DNA of 11,159 bases. It comes from Tannerellaceae bacterium. GTDB taxonomy: Bacteria > Bacteroidota > Bacteroidia > Bacteroidales > Tannerellaceae. The stretch spans positions 1 to 11,159 of the forward strand of contig JAIRYL010000184.1 in the NCBI GenBank assembly GCA_031267775.1, read 5' to 3'. A program made the position numbers and the translations under genes. Below, in pieces: positions 1 through 6,927 of this stretch (the first letter of the stretch is position 1; each line of letters begins with the position of its first letter). Under the pieces are notes generated by a model that had not been told where the DNA came from, did not search any database, and saw nothing but the letters and a program-made list of their open reading frames with translations.

Positions 1-190
1 TCCTTATAACTTACTAATATTCAATGTGTTTTTATGTGATTGAACTTTTCCTTTGCTTTTTGAAAGAAAGATGATTCAAAGAAGAATATTTTCATGTAAC
101 TGAAATAAAAACTCCCTCCCTACGGCGCAACTTGACGACGCCACCGGCGCAACTTGCAGCCACTTCACGAAAAACCCCTGACCGTTACTC

Positions 191-260
191 CTTTTCATCC
201 TACTTTTGCAGCGCATTAATATTGATGCGCCACTAAAATTCAAAGTATATGGATGAAAAG
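191..260. repeat. Nested imperfect palindrome (70 bp)
   Basis: Three arm pairs nest inside one another: CTTTTCATCC (191-200) with GGATGAAAAG (251-260), TACTTT (201-206) with AAAGTA (242-247), and GCGCAT (211-216) with ATGCGC (225-230). All arms are perfect. The arrangement would fold into a cruciform or RNA hairpin. It may be an extragenic palindrome or a remnant of a small mobile element; the sequence alone does not decide. Confidence 0.6.
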
Positions 261-308
261 TTAAAATACAATGGGTGAAAAAGTAGTGCAAGATGCAAAT
301 AATTCCCT

Positions 309-414
309 CAACCCGGAGGGTTGAATATAAATAACCCCCAATGAAGCGTAGCGATTGGGGGATTGTTCCGGAAGTTCCCCAGCCGTATGAACAGATATTC
401 AACCCTCCGGGTTG
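309..414. repeat. Nested palindrome with perfect 20-bp inverted arms
   Basis: A perfect 20-bp arm at 309-328 (CAACCCGGAGGGTTGAATAT) is repeated inverted at 395-414. Inside lies a second perfect pair, CCCCCAAT (335-342) with ATTGGGGG (354-361). The outer arm also contains its own small palindrome, CAACCC-GGA-GGGTTG. From general memory, the inner block resembles interspersed repeats of Bacteroides-type genomes that are often mis-annotated as short hypothetical proteins; that is recall, not a search result. It could be a miniature mobile element or an extragenic palindrome. Confidence 0.7.
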
Positions 415-451
415 ACGGGGAGGGAGGAGGTATCATGACAAAGAATCTGTT

Positions 452-507
452 AAACAGCATCGATTGAAGTCTCCGCAGAAAGGCAAAACCTCTGATCAAT
501 GCTGTTT
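452..507. repeat. Long-loop hairpin just past the operon stop
   Basis: A 13-base arm at 452-464 (AAACAGCATCGAT) pairs with 495-507 at 12 of 13 positions, with a 30-base loop. It lies 16 bases beyond the stop of the DUF1680 gene and could act as a 3' stabilising structure. There is no adjacent T run, so a factor-independent terminator is unlikely. Confidence 0.45.
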
Positions 508-522
508 GGAGGGGAGTTTCGC

Positions 523-2571
523 TTAATTTTCCGTTGTGGGGAAAGCGGCGATTCGCAGACGGGCAGCTCCCATGGGGACTAACGTTATTTCGTCTAAAGA
601 GGCGGCCTTCCCGGCATTTTCGTTAGGTAAAACGCTGCAAAGCCCGTATTCGTCAATGCCCCATCCGGGAATCAGGCGGCCTTTGGCTTTAAATTCAACA
701 GGCGTATTTTCCAATGTAAATGGGTGGTTGTCTGCAGGCCAGGGTTTGTGCCGGATTGTTATCGGCGTCTTGTTTGCCAACGCATAGTTCCACTGGCTTG
801 CCGGATGAATTTCGCAGGCCGGCCATTGAGAAGCGTCGGCCCCTTCCTGCCACTTCGAGTCCCGTATAGCTGTTTCGCGGCTATCCAACTGTTTGTACTC
901 TTCTTCAATTTTAAGCGATAAGGTAAGCGGGCCATAGTTTACGCTGACACTGTTTTTATTGACCTGCCACGTCCGGGTAGAAAAATCCATCGGAATATTG
1001 AACAATAGCTTATCGCCCTCTTTCCACGCGCGTTCGATGCGTACGTATGCTCCGGGCGTTAATGTTACATTCGCTTTCTCTTCATTAATATATATAGCGG
1101 CTTGTTTACACCAGGAGGGGATACGGAGATAGAGCGGAAACGTTACTTGTCTGGGCGTGCTGACGGTAAAGCGGACGCTTTCTTCAAAGGGATAGTTTGT
1201 CTCTTCGCGCAGCGTAATTTCGGTACCGTCTCCTACTTTGGCGATTGCCTGGCATGTATTGAACAAAACGGCGCCCAAACCGTTATCGGGCGTAGCCAAA
1301 ACGAGGTGTTCGGCGTAATAAGGCCAGCCGAAACCATGGTTGTGCTGGCAGCAACGGCTGCTAAAGGGGTTCATTGCCAGGAAAGGCCCGCTGTTGTCGA
1401 TACCCGGATGATGGTTTTTTGCATCGCTTACCACATGGTTCGGGCTGGTGATATAGCGCAGGGCTTTATAGTCGGGCATGATAGAAGCCGGGTAACTGTT
1501 AAAGGCCACGTCTTCCAGGTTTTCAGCCCAATACGGATCGCCGGTAATCAGCAGCATGATTTCGTCTGACGCCATTTGTTCTACAAAACCACAGGTTTCG
1601 GTTCCCTGTCGGGGATCAAAGAAGCCGATACGGGCATTTTCGTCGGCTCCAAACATACCGCCCGGCGCTTGTCCGAAGGCTCTGCGTACCAGGCTTTGTA
1701 CATTGTAAGCGGCTTCCAGCATGGCGGAATCTTTTGTAAAGAGAAAATAGGTAGCCGGTTCGCGGAAGCATTGGGCAACGTTCACATTATGCCAGTTGGG
1801 TAACTGGGTAGACTTTGTCCAGTCTGCCGTATTACGGTGTATCTTCTCTCCCAGTTCTAACAGGCGGGCGTCTCCCGTCCGGTTGTAAAGCCAGGCGGTC
1901 GACCACAGGTTATCCCCTCCCCTGCTGTTTTCCCAATAGCTGTACAGGAAATCATCGTCGGGTACGGTTAAAAGATAGCGGGCATACGCCGTCATAAAGT
2001 CAATCACTCTATCATCGCGCGAATATTCATAGTAAGATTGCATAATCCACAGTACAATCATGTTTGGCCAGAAGTCTTGTTTGCCGTCATTCAAATGTAT
2101 TGGGCCGAAGTTTCCATCTTCCCGCTGGCTGTTTAGTATATGTTCAATCCAGAACGACGCCTCTTTAATCATGGATTCGTCTTTCATAAGATAGGCCAGG
2201 TTGCCGTATCCTCTCAACCAATAAGGGACTTCTTCCCATCCCCACTGGCCGCCGGCTTTCAACCAGGCATTATCGCCTTTCTGAAGCCAGGCGCTTATCT
2301 CGCCTAAATGACCATTCAGTCCGTCTTTCTGTAATTCCAATTGCCGGCGAATCCAGCCTCCCGGTTCAATACTGCCTGTTGGCAACTTTATAAACTGGGC
2401 CGGTTGCAGCGGCGGCCGGTTGCCCGTATAGTAATCGTTCGACGCTTCCGCAGGCAATCTTTCTACAATGGCAATTCCTTCGTTTGGCTTTTCCACGCAC
2501 GAAAAAAGCGCCAGGCTTATACCTAAAAGCGCCAGGTTGCATCCTGTTTGCAAGGTTCGTTTCTTTATCAT
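523..2571 (-). CDS. DUF1680 / GH127-like beta-L-arabinofuranosidase family lipoprotein
   Basis: This is a 682-residue predicted glycoside hydrolase that would remove beta-L-arabinofuranosyl (or related) sugars outside the cytoplasm. The chosen start at 2571 gives a lipoprotein signal peptide with basic MIKKR, a hydrophobic core and lipobox LFSC (Cys25). An ATG at 2616 would add 15 polar residues and overlap the GH2 gene. The (alpha/alpha)6-barrel region shows GGMFGADENA, with Glu311 as a possible acid/base. It also shows TETC (Glu325, Cys327) and RCC (Cys407, Cys408). These match the Glu-Cys-Cys-Cys zinc and cysteine-nucleophile set of characterised GH127 enzymes. After the Cys pair it reads QHNHG rather than the PPN of the bifidobacterial enzyme, so the substrate is uncertain. 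It is the second gene of an operon, 25 bp after the GH2 gene, and a C-terminal beta-sandwich follows the barrel. No SusC/SusD pair is in the window. Confidence 0.85.
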   Translation of the reverse strand: MIKKRTLQTGCNLALLGISLALFSCVEKPNEGIAIVERLPAEASNDYYTGNRPPLQPAQFIKLPTGSIEPGGWIRRQLELQKDGLNGHLGEISAWLQKGDNAWLKAGGQWGWEEVPYWLRGYGNLAYLMKDESMIKEASFWIEHILNSQREDGNFGPIHLNDGKQDFWPNMIVLWIMQSYYEYSRDDRVIDFMTAYARYLLTVPDDDFLYSYWENSRGGDNLWSTAWLYNRTGDARLLELGEKIHRNTADWTKSTQLPNWHNVNVAQCFREPATYFLFTKDSAMLEAAYNVQSLVRRAFGQAPGGMFGADENARIGFFDPRQGTETCGFVEQMASDEIMLLITGDPYWAENLEDVAFNSYPASIMPDYKALRYITSPNHVVSDAKNHHPGIDNSGPFLAMNPFSSRCCQHNHGFGWPYYAEHLVLATPDNGLGAVLFNTCQAIAKVGDGTEITLREETNYPFEESVRFTVSTPRQVTFPLYLRIPSWCKQAAIYINEEKANVTLTPGAYVRIERAWKEGDKLLFNIPMDFSTRTWQVNKNSVSVNYGPLTLSLKIEEEYKQLDSRETAIRDSKWQEGADASQWPACEIHPASQWNYALANKTPITIRHKPWPADNHPFTLENTPVEFKAKGRLIPGWGIDEYGLCSVLPNENAGKAASLDEITLVPMGAARLRIAAFPTTEN

Positions 2572-2596
2572 ATACAGCGTCTGTTTATTTAATATG

Positions 2597-4408
2597 TTAT
2601 TCAGACAGTTCGCCAATTACGTCCCGGTTAGCTTTGCGCACGTCGGCTTCGTTTATCTTTATCTTCTTGCGGTCGTATGTCATTAGCCCGTTTACTTCGC
2701 CTTCCACATCGGTTGTCTGCGTATAAACGGCTGCCGAGAAGCCGCGTTTCACCATTTCTTTCAGCTCTCTGGCATACGTTACGTACTGGGCGGTAACTTC
2801 GTCTGTGTTCTTAAACTGGATGTATCCCCAGTTACGTTTCTGCCACCAAAGATGTTCTTCCAGGGGCAGGCCGATACCTCCGTATTCGCCTAATACATTT
2901 ACCCGTTCGGCGTCGAACAGGTACATTTTCGGTCCGGGATAATTATGCAAGTCGAGTATGTCGCCACAGGGACGATGGTTGCCGCCGCTGGCCGGATTTA
3001 TCAAACGGGATGGATCGTAAGCGGCCGTCCATTTGGTTACCTTTTCCGTATCGAACTGTCCCCAAGCTTCATTAAACGGTACCCAAACGACAACCGAAGG
3101 ATTGGAGACGCATAAGTCCATAATCTCTTTCCACTCCTGGTAATAACCGGCGACGGATTCGGCCGGACGCGCCTTGTCTGTCCCCCCATTATACAGGTGA
3201 GGCGCCCAGTTATTGCCCAAATCGCCGCTCGGCATATCCTGCCAAACCAAGATACCTTCTTTATCGCAATGGTAATACCAGCGGGCAGGCTCTACCTTTA
3301 CATGTTTGCGAATCATGTTGAAACCCCAGTCTTTTGTCTTCCGGATATCATACAGCAGGGCTTCGTCCGTTGGAGCGGTATATAATCCGTCCGGCCACCA
3401 TCCCTGGTCGAGCGGGCCGTAATGGAAAAGATCTTTGTTGTTCAGTTGCATGCGCATCAAGCCATTAGCGTCGCGCTTGGCCGAGATTTTGCGGAAAGCG
3501 GCGTACGATTTTACTTCGTCTGCCACTTTACCATTGGAAGATACCGAAACTTTCATATCGTAGAGGTATGGATTTCCGGTATCCCACAGCGTGGGATTCT
3601 TAACGGCCAGGCGAAGTTCCGTACCCTGCAATCCCTTGGCCGAAGCCACCATCCGCCCTTTATCGAATAGCGCTACGTCTATAATATCCGTTGCGCCGGC
3701 TTGCGAGGTAGAAACCGTTACATTCAGCGAACCGCTATCGATGCAAGGGATAGACTTGATGGCTGTAACATGGTTGGCCGCCACCGGCTCCATCCATACA
3801 GTCTGCCAGATACCGGTAACCGGCGTGTACCAGATTCCTTCCGGCGTATTTACCTGTTTGCCGCGCGGCTGATAACCTTTGTCTGTCGGATCCCAAACGC
3901 GAACCGTTAATGTATGCTTCGTATTTCCGGCAAGAAACGGCGTGATATCAAAAGAGAACGGCGTATATCCGCCCTGGTGCGAACCAATCAGTACGTTGTT
4001 GATAAATACGTCTGCTTTCCAGTCTACTGCGCCAAAGTTCAGCTTTACATTCTTCCCTTTCCAGCCCGAAGGAACAACAAACTCGCGTTTATACCAGAGT
4101 TCATTGGCGTCGCCTACCTCCTTCATCACGCCGGAGAGCGATGATTCGATAGCAAAGGGAACCAATATCTTGCCATCAAAAGCCAAAGGTTCGGATGTTC
4201 CGCGCGGGGCAATGGCATAATCCCACAGGCCATTCAGGTTTACCCAGCCGCTACGTTCTATCAGCGGGCGCGGATACTCCGGTAATACATGATTCGGATC
4301 TACTTTTTCTGCCCAATCCGTTTTGATTTTATCTCCGGCAGGTTTCCATTGTGCCTGCATGCTAAAAGCCATTAGCAAGGCACAGAATACAATTGTTACT
4401 TTTTTCAT
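2597..4408 (-). CDS. Secreted glycoside hydrolase family 2 (beta-galactosidase/glucuronidase-like)
   Basis: This is a 603-residue GH2 retaining beta-glycosidase. The start at 4408 (MKKVTIVFC) gives a clean type I signal peptide ending near SMQAQ; the longer frame from 4462 would put 18 unlikely residues before it. The order is a jelly-roll sugar-binding domain (about 50-205), an immunoglobulin-like domain (about 210-310) and a TIM barrel (about 315-600). The barrel carries VPFNEAWGQ (acid/base Glu447) and LGEYGGIG (nucleophile Glu508), both typical of the family. GH2 includes beta-galactosidases, beta-glucuronidases, beta-mannosidases and arabinosidases, and the exact sugar cannot be assigned. 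It is first in an operon with the DUF1680 lipoprotein. The pair probably strips side chains from a plant or host glycan in the periplasm or at the cell surface. Confidence 0.9.
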   Translation of the reverse strand: MKKVTIVFCALLMAFSMQAQWKPAGDKIKTDWAEKVDPNHVLPEYPRPLIERSGWVNLNGLWDYAIAPRGTSEPLAFDGKILVPFAIESSLSGVMKEVGDANELWYKREFVVPSGWKGKNVKLNFGAVDWKADVFINNVLIGSHQGGYTPFSFDITPFLAGNTKHTLTVRVWDPTDKGYQPRGKQVNTPEGIWYTPVTGIWQTVWMEPVAANHVTAIKSIPCIDSGSLNVTVSTSQAGATDIIDVALFDKGRMVASAKGLQGTELRLAVKNPTLWDTGNPYLYDMKVSVSSNGKVADEVKSYAAFRKISAKRDANGLMRMQLNNKDLFHYGPLDQGWWPDGLYTAPTDEALLYDIRKTKDWGFNMIRKHVKVEPARWYYHCDKEGILVWQDMPSGDLGNNWAPHLYNGGTDKARPAESVAGYYQEWKEIMDLCVSNPSVVVWVPFNEAWGQFDTEKVTKWTAAYDPSRLINPASGGNHRPCGDILDLHNYPGPKMYLFDAERVNVLGEYGGIGLPLEEHLWWQKRNWGYIQFKNTDEVTAQYVTYARELKEMVKRGFSAAVYTQTTDVEGEVNGLMTYDRKKIKINEADVRKANRDVIGELSE

Positions 4409-4455
4409 ACATAAATTATGTTTTTGTACTCCCCAACAACAGGGAGCGAATGTTA

Positions 4456-4463
4456 CAAACATA
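4456..4463 (-). promoter_or_regulatory. Candidate -7 element of the GH2-DUF1680 operon
   Basis: On the minus strand TATGTTTG matches the Bacteroidetes TAnnTTTG -7 consensus and lies about 48 bases before the GH2 start. The -33 position about 20 bases upstream is only a T-rich stretch rather than a clean TTTG, so the promoter is probably weak or activator-dependent. That would suit a sugar-induced operon. Confidence 0.4.
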
Positions 4464-4873
4464 AAACAATCCGGCAGAAAAAGCTTTCATTATTCATTCA
4501 AAAACTTTCAAAGTTCGCACAAAAGGGCGGCGCTGTCGGTTTCTTCAAGAAAAAGCCTGCCGGACAAACCGGAACGGTTCTTTTTATACTCAAAAAGAAT
4601 TGGATTGCGATTTAGGCAATCTTTGCCATCGATGTTGACCGGTTGTCTGTCGTGCACTTGAAAGTAATAGCCGGCGGGGCTGAGAGCTTTAAAATATGTT
4701 TTATTCTGTTAAGAAGCTCGAATTGTATCGGTATGTGAATTTCGGGTTTCCGGGATGGGTTTCCAGTTAAATCTGCCTAAATATTTATAACAATTTATAA
4801 CTGCCGAAAAGTGCGTCTTTTGACAGATTATTTGTTTTTTGTTTGAAACGGTATCAAATTGTCGGGGGCGATT

Positions 4874-4895
4874 GCGCGGCAACGGCGCGGCAACG
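4874..4895. repeat. Two tandem 11-bp units (GCGCGGCAACG)
   Basis: Two perfect adjacent copies of GCGCGGCAACG occupy 4874-4884 and 4885-4895, inside a G-rich block unlike the AT-rich surroundings. The unit length equals that of the unrelated array 95 bp downstream. Confidence 0.7.
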
Positions 4896-4990
4896 GAGCT
4901 GTTTGGAGATGGTTTTCGGGCGGTTTTGGGGGGATCGGGGTTGGCGTCGTTTTGTAAGGTTGACGCCTGTGGCTTGCTTACAGATAGCGT

Positions 4991-5034
4991 GATCCTTTGT
5001 AGATCCTTTGTAGATCCTTTGTGGATCCTTCGTG
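4991..5034. repeat. Four-unit 11-bp tandem array (GATCCTTTGTA)
   Basis: The units are GATCCTTTGTA (4991-5001), GATCCTTTGTA (5002-5012), GATCCTTTGTG (5013-5023) and GATCCTTCGTG (5024-5034). The period is close to one DNA helical turn, so the copies present the same face to a bound protein. The third unit supplies a TTTG at the right distance from the -7-like motif that follows. The array may therefore be an operator or a slippage-prone spacer of a promoter. Confidence 0.8.
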
Positions 5035-5047
5035 TCGGATAAATTTG
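5018..5047 (+). promoter_or_regulatory. Candidate Bacteroidetes promoter next to the tandem array
   Basis: TTTG at 5018-5021 and TAAATTTG at 5040-5047 match the -33/-7 consensus with an 18-bp gap, slightly short of the usual 19-21. Transcription would start near 5053 and run to the right. The nearest gene start is about 595 bases away, so the product may be a short non-coding RNA or a very long leader. This is inferred from sequence match only. Confidence 0.4.
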
Positions 5048-5052
5048 TACCT

Positions 5053-5182
5053 TAGCGGTAACTTCACTTACCGGATACATGCGGCGGCGATTTGTTAAAA
5101 TAAAGGGGCGTATCTACCGTATGTTTTTATCGTTATCAGGCTGATAAAATACATCCATATACCATTCATTCCGACGGTAGAT
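5053..5182 (+). ncRNA. Candidate structured small RNA
   Basis: Directly after the predicted start site comes a perfect hairpin, CGGTAA (5056-5061) with TTACCG (5068-5073). A nested palindrome follows: ATCTACCGT (5112-5120) with ACGGTAGAT (5174-5182), enclosing ATGTTTTTATC (5121-5131) with 5143-5154 (one base of slack), and at the centre TTATC with GATAA. No coding frame explains this. No known RNA family is recognised, and the 3' end is a guess placed at the end of the outer stem. It could equally be a small palindromic element. Confidence 0.25.
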
Positions 5183-5647
5183 TATTTACATGCAAAAAAA
5201 GAAATACGGTTTTGCTTCAACAGATTAAAAAAAAGAGATTGCTATTTGTATTTCAAATAAAAAAGCATTCTGTTTGTACGTATAGTTGAGAAACAGGCGA
5301 TCCGGTTGATACAATGGAAGCCCGCAATGGTTGTCAGGGGATATTCAGGAACGGATAAGCGAAGATATATTTCATATATCGACTTTAAAGTCAAAAAGTT
5401 CAGGCAAAAATACGTAATTGCGCTTTCCCGCTTTTAAGCGTTGAAACCCGAAAAGGTTAAAAAAAACAAAGAAACCCGAAATTATTTTATGCCCAGTATC
5501 TTATTACAGGTTTTCTGCTTACTTTTAGCGAGATATTAACTGTAATAATATTTGCGGAATATAGGCGTTGAACCGGAGGATTGTTGATTTTATGATTATT
5601 TTTAGTATCTGTTTTAGGTTCAATGTCTGTCATTAATTATTAATAGT

Positions 5648-6307
5648 ATGAATAAACTCAAAATTCCTTATTTGCCGGCTCTCGACGTATTGGATATGTC
5701 ATCTGTAGACTTTTTGATGGAAAACAAGTCTTACCGCAGTTATATTAATGTAGTAAACTGGGAAGAAAAGTATCCTTACAAACCGATTGTCGTATTTGAT
5801 ATGGCGCGTTCGGATGTTTATGTATATATTCGCTTTTTTACAAGAGGATATTCGCTTAAAGCTAATTTTAGCGAGGATGGCAGTCCGGTACATGAAGATA
5901 GCTGCGTGGAATTTTTCATGAAGAAAGAAGACGAAGACGAATATATGAACTTTGAGTTCAATTGTATTGCTGCATGCGACGCTTCCCGGCGTCGGTCGCG
6001 CGACGTTAAGAACGCATTAACTTCGTATGAGTATGCCGACATTCGGCGTTATACTTCATTAGAAGGTAAGCCGTTTGAGAATAAGCCGTTTGACGAAAAA
6101 AAAGGAGTCTATACCTGGGAGCTGGTTGTGGCCATACCCTTGCGATTGATGGGCTTGGACCCGGAAAACCTGCCGGAAAAGATTTTAGGTAATTTCTATA
6201 AATGCGCCGATAAAACAGAAAATCCGCATTATCTGAGTTGGAATCCCATTACAACGCCGGAACCGGATTTTCACAGGCCGGAGTTTTTTGGGGAATTATA
6301 CTTTTAA
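5648..6307 (+). CDS. CBM9-like carbohydrate-binding-fold protein
   Basis: This 219-residue protein resembles the family 9-like carbohydrate-binding domain that occurs alone in many Bacteroidetes proteins. Family-like landmarks are the strand pattern SDVYVYIRFF (55-64), EDSCVEFFM (83-91), NFEFNCIAACDASRR (101-115), YTWELVVAIP (155-164), GNFYKCADKTENPHYLSW (181-198) and the C-terminal PDFHRPEFFGELYF. The domain fills the whole protein. There is no signal peptide, membrane segment or linked enzyme, so it would stay in the cytoplasm, unusual for a polysaccharide-binding role. Its true function is unknown. The start follows an AT-rich leader with no Shine-Dalgarno, normal for this phylum. It stands alone and converges on the membrane-protein gene; the short palindromic repeat begins within its stop codon. 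Confidence 0.75.
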   Translation: MNKLKIPYLPALDVLDMSSVDFLMENKSYRSYINVVNWEEKYPYKPIVVFDMARSDVYVYIRFFTRGYSLKANFSEDGSPVHEDSCVEFFMKKEDEDEYMNFEFNCIAACDASRRRSRDVKNALTSYEYADIRRYTSLEGKPFENKPFDEKKGVYTWELVVAIPLRLMGLDPENLPEKILGNFYKCADKTENPHYLSWNPITTPEPDFHRPEFFGELYF

Positions 6308-6359
6308 GGAGGCGTATGGAAATAAATCATACATTATATTTCCAGGCGCCTCCTAAGGA
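6304..6359. repeat. Short copy of the AGGAGGCG palindromic element
   Basis: An 18-base arm at 6307-6324 (AGGAGGCGTATGGAAATA) pairs with 6337-6354 at 16 of 18 positions around a 12-base centre. The first 28 bases are the same as one end of the long copy at 10678-10835, and the other end also matches it with three differences. The element starts on the TAA of the CBM9-like gene and fills the gap to the convergent membrane-protein gene, so its transcript hairpin could terminate or protect both messages. No T run follows on either strand. Confidence 0.75.
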
Positions 6360-6371
6360 TTGAAAACGGCT

Positions 6372-6776
6372 TTACCTGTTTTTTGTCAATCTCAGTTCCA
6401 TTATAAAAGCTGCAATCAGGCCAATCCCCCCAAATAATAAGACAGACGCCCCGTAGGCTGTGCCTGCAATATCGTTACGATACCAGTCATTATTGGATAT
6501 TTGATGCATTAAACATGTATTAATGATAAATCCAATTAATAAACCAAGCCCGATTCCGGTCATCAGACATCCGACTTTGAGCGCGCTAAACGAAAGTTTC
6601 GGTATATAGCTTCCAAAATTAAGTTTACCTTCAAAAGCGGAAGCATCCAATTTATCGCCAATCTTTTCGATAATAGCTAAACGTTCTTTGCGGCGAGCAA
6701 ACAATTCAAATAATCCATAAACTCCGGTTACACAAATACCTACAATCAGCGGAACCAAGAGAAAATCCATCATCAT
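6372..6776 (-). CDS. DUF6249-like three-TM membrane protein
   Basis: This 134-residue protein resembles small Bacteroidetes membrane proteins of the DUF6249 type; no biochemical role is known to me. It has three hydrophobic segments at about 5-26, 66-88 and 106-127. A cytoplasmic-looking charged stretch lies between the first two (ARRKERLAIIEKIGDKLD, 27-44), and the C-terminus is basic. Three ATG codons in a row (6776, 6773, 6770) make the exact start uncertain by two residues. It is transcribed divergently from the ECF sigma gene across 151 bp containing two inverted repeats. It may therefore be co-regulated with, or controlled by, that sigma factor; this is an inference from position. A longer overlapping frame upstream on the same strand (6706-6939) is a shadow. 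Confidence 0.75.
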   Translation of the reverse strand: MMMDFLLVPLIVGICVTGVYGLFELFARRKERLAIIEKIGDKLDASAFEGKLNFGSYIPKLSFSALKVGCLMTGIGLGLLIGFIINTCLMHQISNNDWYRNDIAGTAYGASVLLFGGIGLIAAFIMELRLTKNR

Positions 6777-6806
6777 AATCGTATCTATTTAAAAGTGAAT
6801 AATTAG

Positions 6807-6832
6807 TTTGTCGCTTTTTTTGACGCGACAAA
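6807..6832. promoter_or_regulatory. 8-bp inverted repeat in divergent region (candidate operator)
   Basis: TTTGTCGC at 6807-6814 and GCGACAAA at 6825-6832 are perfect inverted copies with a 10-base spacer. They lie 31 bp before the membrane-protein start and about 95 bp before the sigma start. They could bind a dimeric regulator, or form a hairpin in the membrane-protein leader. Confidence 0.4.
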
Positions 6833-6840
6833 TTTTGAAA

Positions 6841-6897
6841 GGTTACAAACCCGGAATAAAAAAAATAGCTGTATTTTTGCACGGGTGAATTGTAACC
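6841..6897. promoter_or_regulatory. Inverted repeat bracketing the sigma-gene promoter
   Basis: GGTTACAA (6841-6848) is inverted at 6890-6897. Directly inside lies a second pair, ACCCG (6849-6853) with CGGGT (6882-6886). Between them, TATTTTTG at 6872-6879 matches the Bacteroidetes -7 consensus for the sigma gene. The expected -33 position has no TTTG and falls in the left arm. A regulator bound to the arms, or the stem itself, would sit right on the promoter. Both the promoter and the operator role are inferred. Confidence 0.4.
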
Positions 6898-6927
6898 TGA
6901 CGCCACGGTTTGCGTCCATTTAATAGA

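Larger units (their letters stand above)
1..522. other. Non-coding, palindrome-rich region downstream of the glycosidase operon
   Basis: No convincing gene is present. The short open frames here lie across inverted repeats and have no recognisable domain. The first 115 bases are AT-rich. A 12-bp direct repeat (CGGCGCAACTTG) occurs at 123-134 and 145-156. It is followed by a nested palindrome at 191-260, a second at 309-414, and a long-loop hairpin at 452-507. All of these would be transcribed as the 3' untranslated region of the minus-strand operon if transcription runs on past its stop codon at 523. No run of T residues marks a classical terminator, so where that operon ends is unclear. Confidence 0.7.
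4464..5647. other. 1.2-kb region without a convincing gene
   Basis: Between the glycosidase operon promoter and the CBM9-like gene I find no open frame with domain-like character. The longest (minus, 4709-5080, 123 codons) runs through tandem repeats and reads as low-complexity sequence. The region holds a GC-rich block at 4860-4960 with two 11-bp direct repeats, a four-unit 11-bp tandem array at 4991-5034, a promoter-like site ending at 5047, a short hairpin and a nested palindrome to 5182. From 5183 to 5647 it is AT-rich with poly-A runs, and I recognise no further element. Confidence 0.6.

Noticed and set aside
76..499. Two overlapping minus-strand frames of 108 and 63 codons
   Set aside because: They translate the inverted repeats at 309-414 and neighbouring spacers; the frames exist because the palindromes lack stop codons.
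1102..1569. 155-codon plus-strand frame inside the DUF1680 gene
   Set aside because: It is antisense to a clearly coding gene with intact catalytic motifs and has no features of its own.
2572..2616. Upstream ATG at 2616 for the DUF1680 gene
   Set aside because: It would overlap the GH2 gene and bury the lipoprotein signal behind 15 polar residues.
4991..5034. Possible CRISPR array
   Set aside because: The units are 11 bp, directly adjacent with no spacers, and no cas gene is present.
4709..5080. 123-codon open frame on the minus strand in the large intergenic region
   Set aside because: It runs through both tandem repeat blocks and a promoter-like site, has no domain or codon pattern like its neighbours, and reads as low-complexity sequence.
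6910..6927. TTG codon as an alternative sigma-factor start
   Set aside because: It adds six residues not typical of the family; ATG 6928 gives the normal ECF N-terminus.
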